The position numbers were made by a program, and so were the translations under genes. Below, piece after piece: positions 56,351 through 64,000 of a stretch of DNA of 64,000 nt. The stretch spans positions 8,259,426-8,323,425 of the forward strand of contig JAJEKV010000036.1 in the NCBI GenBank assembly GCA_021234155.1, given 5' to 3'. Positions within the stretch are counted from its first letter, which is position 1. Every line of letters starts with the position of its first letter. The DNA comes from Isoetes taiwanensis (lineage: Eukaryota; Streptophyta; Lycopodiopsida; Isoetales; Isoetaceae). Below the pieces are notes generated by a model. That model had not been told where the DNA came from. It saw only the letters and a program-made list of their open reading frames with translations, and did not search any database.

Positions 56351-58194
56351 TCTTATATTATAAAGTTTTAGCGTATGTCTTGCATCAAACCCTAATTTAG
56401 ATAGTTGAGATCGTCTGATTGCATTTGAAGGCCGAGATTTATCGCACAACTTCCCACCACCATGATTGGCCATGCTCTGATCTCTTAAGAGGAAAGGGAA
56501 AATGGCAGAGAAAAGGGCAAAGTGAGAGGCAAAAAGGCACGGCAAAAAGGGAAAGACTCGAGAAGGAAAAGGAAAGGGAAAAGAGCACGAAAAAGGGAAA
56601 GAAAAAGAAAGGGAGAAAAAGGAAGGAAAAAAAGACACTATGAAAAGGAAAAGGGGGAAAGGGTGAGGACAGAATAAGGGAAAAGAAAAGGGGAAAGGAG
56701 GAAAAGGAAGAAAAAAGGGGCAACGGAAAAAATGTGAAGACGAAAAGGGTGACGGAAGGGAAAAAGGGGAAGATAAGAATGGTGGAGAGAGGGAAAAAAG
56801 GGCATGGAAAAATAGAAAGGGAAGGAAAAGGAAAAAAAGGAGGCTAAAAAGGGAAAAGGGCATGAGGAAAAGGGAGAGGGAAATGAGAGAGGAAGGAGAA
56901 AGTGGCACGAGAAGAGGAAAAGGGTGAGGAAAGGAAAAAAAGAAAGGGAAAAAGAGATGGAAAAAGGGAAAAGGGAAAAGGGAAAAGCGAAAAGCAAAAA
57001 GAGAACAGAAAACATGGAATAGAAAAAGAGGAAAAGGGAAAAGGGGAAGAGGGTGGGAAAAGGAGGAGGAAAAAGGCATGTGAAAAGGTGGAAAAAAAAT
57101 GGAATGGAAAAAAGGTGTGGGAAAATGGAAAGGAAAAGAGAGAAGGAAAAAAAAAGGGTGGAAAGGAAAGAGGAAAAGGGCATGGAAAAAGAGAAAAGGA
57201 TGAAAAAAAGAAGGAAAAGGAAAAAGGAAAGGGGAAAGAAAAAAGAACACGAGGAATAAGGAGGGAAAATGGAAAAGAGGAAGGGAAAAAGGGCACGGAA
57301 AAAATTGGAAGAGGGAAAGGAAAAAGAAAAAGAAAAAAGGGCAATACGGACGGGGAAAAGGGGAAGAGGGTAAGGAAAGGCGGAAGAAAAGGCAAGTAAA
57401 AAAAAGTGGAAAAAAGGGAATGGAAAAATACATGGGAAAAAGGGAAAAGGAAAAAGGAAAGGGAAAGGGAAAGGGAAAGGGAAAGGGAAAGAGAAAAGGA
57501 AAGGGGGAAGGAAAGAGGAAAAGGGCACGGGAAAAATGGAAAGGGTGGGGAAATGATGAAAAAAGAAGGAAAGGGAAAAGGAAAAATGGAGGCGGAAAGG
57601 GGGGAAGGAAAGGAAAAAAGGCATGAGAAAAAAGGAAGAAGAAAATGGGAAAAAAGAGACATGAGATAAAGAAGAAGAGTGTGAGGAGAGGAAGAAAAAC
57701 ATTAAAAAAAAAGGTGGGGAAAAGGGAATGCAAAAAGGGCATGAGAAAAGGGAAGGGAAAAGAGAAATGCAAAAGGAATGGGAAAAGGAAAGGGAAAAAA
57801 GAGCATGAGAAAAATGGGAAGGGTGGAGAAAGGTGAAAAGGGAAGGAAAAAAGCCGTCAAAAAAAGCGAAAGGGAAAGGGAAAAATGAGAAGGAGAAAAG
57901 GAAGAAAAAGAGGAGGGAGAAGAGGGTAAAAAAAAAAGAGAGAGAAGGAGAAAAGTAAATGTGCAGAAAAAATAAGAAAAGGGAAAAAAGAAAGTGTGTA
58001 AGAAAATGAGGAAAAAAGGATATGCAGGATAGAGCAAAGGGAAGGTTATCAAATGCACAAAAACCTCTTATAGCCTAGCAATGATGGACTTGGTTTCTAT
58101 TATATTAGATGTATAAAAATGAGTCTGAGCTGAATAGGTTTCCATCCACAAATGTTCCCAATATTTGCCCAGCAACGCTGGGCACCATTACTAG
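56351..58194 (+). mobile_element. Non-autonomous Helitron, copy 2 (1844 bp)
   Basis: Same ends as copy 1 (TCTTATATTATAAAG ... ATTACTAG). The stem-loop is at 58167-58183. It is inserted between A56350 and T58195, inside the palindrome seen uninterrupted at 53763. The interior is purine-only for long stretches. Confidence 0.9.
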
Positions 58195-58846
58195 TTCCAA
58201 ATAAAGAAATTCAACTTAGGAACTTTACCCATAAGCCTGTCCATAGGAAACAATTTGAGATTGCACATCCAAATTTTGCGTTCATATCCTTGGCAGCTTC
58301 TACGTAAAGTGTCCTCCCCAATGCTTAACACTATGCAAACCTGCAAATAAGGTCAAGTGTTAATATAGATGACTTCCCAAGCCAAATATTTATATAAATG
58401 ACCCCCAACGGCCAATCAGTCTCTCAGATCACCACGATCTGACTCCGCAATCTCAAGCAGGATGCTTTTGCGGTTCTCCAATAATCCAAACTCGTTCGCA
58501 ACAAGTTGTTCCATATACTTCGAGCATTCTCCACGGAAGCACCAAATTTTATCTCGCCATCGATGTCCCAAATTTCATTTATAGCAAAGAGTCACCAAAT
58601 CCAATGTATCGAAATAATATACTTATTCATCGTGCACAAGATCTTTGTCCCGCATTCAGCTCTAGAATTCCACTTTGGATGCCACACTCCAAGATTCACT
58701 GTTTACCCATATACTTCGGGCCCTTAACACTTCTTTTGAAGGTTAAACCCATCTATACTTGCAAAAGACAAGCTTGCAAGGTTCTTGGTGTTTCGTAGCC
58801 TTGATGTTCCCATAGCCCATAGATTCCCGTAAGAATCACAAACTTC
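58195..58846 (-). other. Retroelement leader copy 2
   Basis: Same leader as 53770-54419. The primer binding site at 58847-58859 is changed (TGGTATCGGAGG). Confidence 0.6.
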
Positions 58847-58861
58847 GCCTCCGATACCACT

Positions 58862-60187
58862 TGATACGATTCATGTATATTTGGGAAGTCGCAATAACAT
58901 AGAATCATAGAATCCACAATGAAATAATAGAACACTGGACTAAAGAAACTTTATTCATGTCACAAGTGATATGGCAGCACCATTAACCACCCAACCGGAT
59001 CCACTGGATTATGGCAAACACAAGTGCTCTATGGCAAATACAAAGCTCAGGGATCTGGCTTATTGGCCTTCCAAACTAATCTAGCTACTCAAGTAGCCAC
59101 AGCTCGTAAAACAATTACAAATCAGAAAAAGTCGCTATGGCAGTGATCTGTGACCACTTGTCACGTTTTCGGCCATTACTCTCTCCTCCGGATGAACTAC
59201 GGAATGTGCCAACCCAATTCAGAAACTAGACTCCGAGCCGGATCCAACAAGCTAAAAGTTGTTGCAATCGGAGCTCTGGTTGCGGAGATATATCCAACCG
59301 GAATTTTGGTTCTATTTATAGAGCTCTCTGCGACTTTAGCCTTTTTTTTAGGAGGCAGTTGCCTTTTTCTCAAAATATCTCCTTGTCTTTAATTAGATTA
59401 TATGACTTATCATATGGATATTATCTATGATTTTTGTCTCAACCAATAACCATCCCAATGATAGTGCCTCGACCCCTTCCATAAAGTTCAATGGTTCTTC
59501 ACACCCACATGCTATGTTAGATATCCTATGCCCCTTCATATTATTAGGTGACTTTAGGAATAACATTTACATAGTATTTGCCATAATTCCAATAACCCAT
59601 TCGCCGTGGACCACTCCCCCGTGCTTGCTCCATATCAATCCATCCCTTCTCAAGATAGATCGTCCGCGATCGTCCAAGTACGTTCCAGTTTGGTCCATCC
59701 CTTCTCAAGGTGATTGTCCCATGTTCAACGTACACCTGGGAGTTCCTAGACCCTGCGAACTCAAGAATGGTTATAAGTTATTGTACTTCCACAATACTTT
59801 ATACCCATTGGAACCTCCACGTCCCCATTCTTTTAGCTCCTGCAAAACTCTAGAAACAGTTATGGATATCCGCGTACTTCCACAGTACGATATATCCTTT
59901 GTACCTCCGTGGTACATTATTATCTTTCGTACCTCCGCGGTACTACTTGATTGTATCGCCACCACGATACAGTGTATCTCCAAGATACAGATGTAATTTT
60001 GTCAAGCCAATTGTGTTGCAACCACAATTACTAATCTTCCAAGAAATTACATCTTATGCTCTCTTGTCAAGCCGATTGTGCTGCAGTCACAACCACTAAT
60101 CTTCCAAGAGGCATTCCCTATCTAGTATACCATGTTCAAGCCGGTTACGTTGCAATCGTAGTCACTAATCTACCATGGATATACACA
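58862..60187 (-). repeat. LTR copy B (1326 bp)
   Basis: Complete LTR with TG...CA ends on the minus strand and a TATA box at 59312-59321. Highly similar to copies A and C. Confidence 0.75.
59873..60029. repeat. Series of six small hairpins in the LTR
   Basis: Perfect short stems in a row: CGTAC/GTACG (59873-59889), GTACC/GGTAC (59901-59915), GTACC/GGTAC (59929-59943), GTATCG/CGATAC (59953-59970), GTATCT/AGATAC (59974-59988) and AATTGTG/CACAATT (60009-60029). Most loops contain TCC or CCA. The series is present in each LTR copy. Confidence 0.8.
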
Positions 60188-60207
60188 GCAAAAGTATCTA
60201 TTCTTTA

Positions 60208-62056
60208 TCTTATATTATAAAGTTTTAGCGTATGTCTTGCATCAAACCCTAATTTAGATAGTTGAGATCGTCTGATTGCATTTGAAGGCCGAGATTTATC
60301 GCACAACTTCCCACCACCATGATTGGCCATGCTCTGATCTCTTAAGAGGAAAGGGAAAATGGCAGAGAAAAGGGCAAAGTGAGAGGCAAAAAGGCACGGG
60401 CAAAAGGGAAAGACGGAGAAGGAAAAAGGAAAGGGAAAAGAGCACGAAAAAGGGAAAGAAAAAGAAAGGGAGAAAAAGGAAGGAAAAAAAGACACTATGA
60501 AAAGGAAAAGGGGGAAAGGGTGAGGACAGAATAAGGGAAAAGAAAAGGGGAAAGGAGGAAAAGGAAGAAAAAAGGGGCAACGGAAAAAATGTGAAGACGA
60601 AAAGGGTGACGGAAGGGAAAAAGGGGAAGATAAGAATGGTGGAGAGAGGGAAAAAAGGGCATGGAAAAATAGAAAGGGAAGGAAAAAGGAAAAAGGAGGC
60701 GAAAAAGGGAAAAGGGCATGAGGAAAAGGGAGAGGGAAATGAGAGAGGAAGGAGAAAGTGGCACGAGAAGAGGAAAAGGGTGAGGAAAGGAAAAAAAGAA
60801 AGGGAAAAAGAGATGGAAAAAGGGAAAAGGGAAAAGGGAAAAGCGAAAAGCAAAAAGAGAACAGAAAACATGGAATAGAAAAAGAGGAAAAGGGAAAAGG
60901 GGAAGAGGGTGGGAAAAGGAGGAAAAAGGGCATGTGAAAAAGGTGGAAAAAATGGAATGGAAAAAGGTGTGGGAAAATGGAAAGGAAAAGAGAGAAGGAA
61001 AAAAAAAGGTGGAAAGGAAAGAGGAAAAGGGCATAGAAAAAGAGAAAAGGATGAAAAAAAGAAGGAAAAGGAAAAAGGAAAGGGAAAGAAAAAGAACACG
61101 AGGAATAAGGAGGGAAAATGGAAAAGAGGAAGGGAAAAAAGGGCAACGGAAAAATTGGAAGAGGGAAAGGGAAAAGAAAAAAAAAAAGGGCAATACTGGA
61201 CGGGGAAAAGGGAAGAGGGTAAGGAAAGGCGGAAGAAAAGGCAAGTAAAAAAAAGTGGAAAAAAGGGAATGGAAAAATACATGGGAAAAAGGGAAAAGGA
61301 AAAAGGAAAGGGAAAGGGAAAGGGAAAGGGAAAGGGAAAGGGAAAGAGAAAAGGAAAGGGGGAAGGAAAGAGGAAAAGGGCACGGGAAAAATGGAAAGGG
61401 TGGGGAAATGATGAAAAAAGAAGGAAAGGGAAAAGGAAAAATGGAGGCGGAAAGGGGGGAAGGAAAGGAAAAAAGGCATGAGAAAAAAGGAAGAAGAAAA
61501 TGGGAAAAAAGAGACATGAGATAAAGAAGAAGAGTGTGAGGAGAGGAAGAAAAACATTAAAAAAAAAGGTGGGGAAAAGGGAATGCAAAAAGGGCATGAG
61601 AAAAGGGAAGGGAAAAGAGAAATGCAAAAGGAATGGGAAAAGGAAAGGGAAAAAGAGCATGAGAAAAATGGGAAGGGTGGAGAAAGGTGAAAAGGGAAGG
61701 AAAAAAAGCCGTCAAAAAAAAAAGCGAAAGGGAAAGGGAAAAATGAGAAGGAGAAAAGGAAGAAAAAGAGGAGGGAGAAGAGGGTAAAAAAAAAAGAGAG
61801 AGAAGGAGAAAAGTAAATGTGCAGAAAAAATAAGAAAAGGGAAAAAAGAAAGTGTGTAAGAAAATGAGGAAAAAAAGGATATGCGGGGATAGAGCAAAGG
61901 GAAGGTTATCAAATGCACAAAAACCTCTTATAGCCTAGCAATGATGGACTTGGTTTCTATTATATTAGATGTATAAAAATGAGTCCGAAATTGAATAGGT
62001 TTCCATCCACAAATGTTCCCAATATTTGCCCAAAGAACGCTGGGCACCATTACTAG
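60208..62056 (+). mobile_element. Non-autonomous Helitron, copy 3 (1849 bp)
   Basis: Same ends and same insertion site as copy 2, 3857 bp further on. The terminal stem-loop (62028-62045) has lost part of its left arm (CCCAAAGAACGCTGGG), which would impair mobility. Confidence 0.9.
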
Positions 62057-62702
62057 TTCCAAATAAAGAAATTCAACTTAGGAACTTTACCCATAAGCCT
62101 CATCCCATAGGAAACAATTTGAGATTGCACATCCAAATTTTATTCATATCCTTGGCAGCTTCTACGTAAAGTGTCCTCCCCAATGCTTAACACTATGCAA
62201 ACCTGCAAATAAGGTCAAGTGTTAATATAGATGACTTCCCAAGCCAAATATTTATATAAATGACCCCCAACGGCCAATCAGTCTCTCAGATCACCACGAT
62301 CTGACTCCGCAATCTCAAGCAGGATGCTTTTGCGGTTCTCCAATAATCCAAACTCGTTCGCAACAAGTTGTTCCATATACTTCGAGCATTCTCCACGGAA
62401 GCACCAAATTTTATCTGCTACTGATGTCCCAGCCTCATTTATAGCAGTAGTCACCAAATCCAATGTATCAGAATAATATACTTATTCATCAGGCACAAGA
62501 TCTTTGTCCCAGATTCAGCTCTAGAATTCCACTTTGGATGCCACACTCCAAGATTCACCTGTTTACCCATATACTTCGCCCTTAACACTTCTTTGACGAA
62601 GTTAAACCCATCTATACTTGCAGCACAAGCTTGCAAGGTTCTTGGTGTTTCGTAGCCTTGATGTTCCCATAGCCCATAGATTCCCAGAAGAATCACAGCT
62701 TC
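62057..62702 (-). other. Retroelement leader copy 3, best preserved
   Basis: Leader between the primer binding site at 62703-62714 (intact TGGTATCAGAGC on the minus strand) and the Helitron end. Confidence 0.6.
62278..62463 (-). CDS. Short ORF in the leader (61 aa)
   Basis: Frame from an ATG at 62463 (MDLVTTAINEAGTSVADK) to a stop at 62278. In the other leader copies the same stretch is altered but still readable in part. It lies 240 bp after the primer binding site, where gag would start in an LTR retroelement, and may be a gag stub. I see no retroviral motif. The sequence following it (TTATTTGCAG, about 62205) looks like a splice acceptor. Not recognised. Confidence 0.3.
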   Translation of the reverse strand: MDLVTTAINEAGTSVADKIWCFRGECSKYMEQLVANEFGLLENRKSILLEIAESDRGDLRD

Positions 62703-62716
62703 GCTCTGATACCACT

Positions 62717-63889
62717 TGATACGATTCATGTATATTTGGGAAGTCGCAATAACATAGAATCATAGAATCCACAATGAAATAATAGAACACTGGACTAAAG
62801 AAACTTTATTCATGTCACAAGTGATATGGCAGCACCATTAACCACCCAACCGGATCCACTGGATTATGGCAAACACAAGTGCTCTATGGCAAATACAAAG
62901 CTCAGGCATCTGGCTTATTGGCCTTCCAAACTAATCTAGCTACTCCAAGTAGCCACAGTTCAGAAAACAATTACAAATCTGTAAAGTCGCTATGGCAGTG
63001 ATCTGTGACCACTTGTCACGTTTCCGGCCATTACTCTCTCCTCTGGATGAACTACGGAATGTGCCAGCCCAATTCAGAAACTAGACTCCGAGCCGGCTCC
63101 AACAAGCTAAAAGTTGTTGCAATCGGAGCTCTGGTTGCGGAGATATGTCCAACTGAAGTTTTGGTTCTATTTATAGAGCTCTCTGCGACTTTAGCCTTTT
63201 TTTTAGGAGGCAGTTGCCTTTTTCTCAAAATATCTCCTTGTCTTTAATTAGATTATATGACTTATCATATGGATATTATCTATGATTTTTTTCTCAACCA
63301 ATAACCATCCCAATGATAGTACCTCGACCCCTTCCATAAAGTTCAATGGTTCTTCACACCCACATGCTATGTTAGATATCCTATGCCCCTTCATATTATT
63401 AGGTGACCTTAGGAATAACATTTACATAGTATTTGCCATAATTCCAATAACCCATTCGCCGTGGACCACTCCCCCGTGCTTGCTCCATATCAATCCATCC
63501 CTTCTCAAGATAGATCGTCCGCGATCGTCCAAGTACGTTCCAGTTGGGTCCATCCCTTCTCAAGGTGATTGTCCCATGTTCAACGTACACCTGGGAGTTC
63601 CTAGACCCTGCAAACTCAAGAATGGTTATAAGTTATTGTACTTCCACAATACTTTATACCCATTGGAACCTCCACGTCCCCATTCTTTTAGCTCCTGCAA
63701 AACTCTAGAAACAGTTATGGATATCCGCGTACTTCCACAGTACGATATATCCTTTGTACCTCCGTGGTACATTATTATCTTTCGTACCTCCGCGGTATTA
63801 CTTGATTGTATCGCCACCACGATACAGTGTATCTCCAAGATACAGATGTAATTTTGTCAAGCCAATTGTGTTGCAACCACAATTACTAA
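62717..63889 (-). repeat. LTR copy C, interrupted by inverted Helitron
   Basis: Same LTR, from the primer-site end to 63889, where Helitron copy 4 is inserted. TATA box at 63167-63176. The missing part presumably resumes beyond the window. Confidence 0.75.
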
Positions 63890-64000
63890 CTAGTAATGGT
63901 GCCCAGCGTTGCTGGGCAAATATTGGGAACATTTGTGGATGGAAACCTATTCAGCTCAGACTCATTTTTATACATCTAATATAATAGAAACCAAGTCCAT
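63890..64000 (-). mobile_element. Helitron copy 4, inverted, 3' end only
   Basis: CTAG at 63890-63893 and the stem-loop (63901-63917) followed by sequence that is the reverse complement of the Helitron 3' end (as at 51033-51144). It is inserted after A63889 in TTACTAA|TCTTCC of the LTR, a different site from copies 2 and 3. It continues past the window. Confidence 0.9.

Overview
This is nuclear DNA of a land plant with a large, repeat-dominated genome. The evidence is an interstitial TTTAGGG-type telomere run, a plant CACTA (TNP2) transposase, a plant-type Ty3/gypsy chromovirus, Helitrons, and fragments of plant-type genes (a CDKC kinase, a RAD16/HLTF-like SNF2 helicase, a SET-domain protein). 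The lineage cannot be told from the sequence. Almost everything is transposon-derived and most coding pieces are broken by frameshifts. The only clean uninterrupted unique reading frame of fair length is a coiled-coil protein near the left end.

Layout. 1-1.3 kb: one unrecognised coiled-coil ORF. 1.5-5.8 kb: short tandem duplications, a degenerate repeat and a long pyrimidine-rich tract, ending in a hairpin at 5.77 kb. 6.4-6.9 kb: small broken coding fragments. 6.9-8.7 kb: a GC-rich block with no recognisable gene, possibly an LTR or leader. 8.76-18.15 kb: a chromovirus-like retroelement. It carries gag, protease, reverse transcriptase, RNase H, integrase and a chromodomain remnant, all decayed. 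Upstream of gag are two extra transcription units, each preceded by a pair of 63-67 bp palindromes and a TATAAATAG box. The first unit ends in a clear histone H3 fold. This is the most unusual thing in the window.

18.19-48.95 kb: a CACTA-derived territory. It starts with CACAACAAGA and ends with CTTGTTGTG. Clusters of a CGCCGCATGCGACG-like subterminal motif lie at 18.2, 25.6, 38.15, 44.6 and 48.6 kb. Inside are a minus-strand multi-exon candidate gene (19.5-21 kb), an unidentified minus-strand region (22-23.5 kb), a purine-rich block, a 12.3 kb array of eleven ~1.1 kb tandem units, a decayed TNP2 transposase on the minus strand (38.95-42.6 kb), and captured SET-domain and SNF2 fragments. Whether this is one giant element or several nested ones is not settled.

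49.3-64.0 kb: a tandem array in which a minus-strand LTR with a primer binding site for initiator tRNA-Met, plus ~650 bp of leader, is repeated. Two repeats contain the same Helitron insertion. The Helitron is non-autonomous, about 1.85 kb, and almost pure G+A on one strand. A third copy lies upstream at 49.3 kb and a fourth, inverted, starts at 63.89 kb and runs off the window. The empty insertion site is preserved at 53769/53770. A CDKC kinase fragment with a retained intron lies at 51.5-51.9 kb.

No complete RNA gene, CRISPR array or bacterial-type operon is present.
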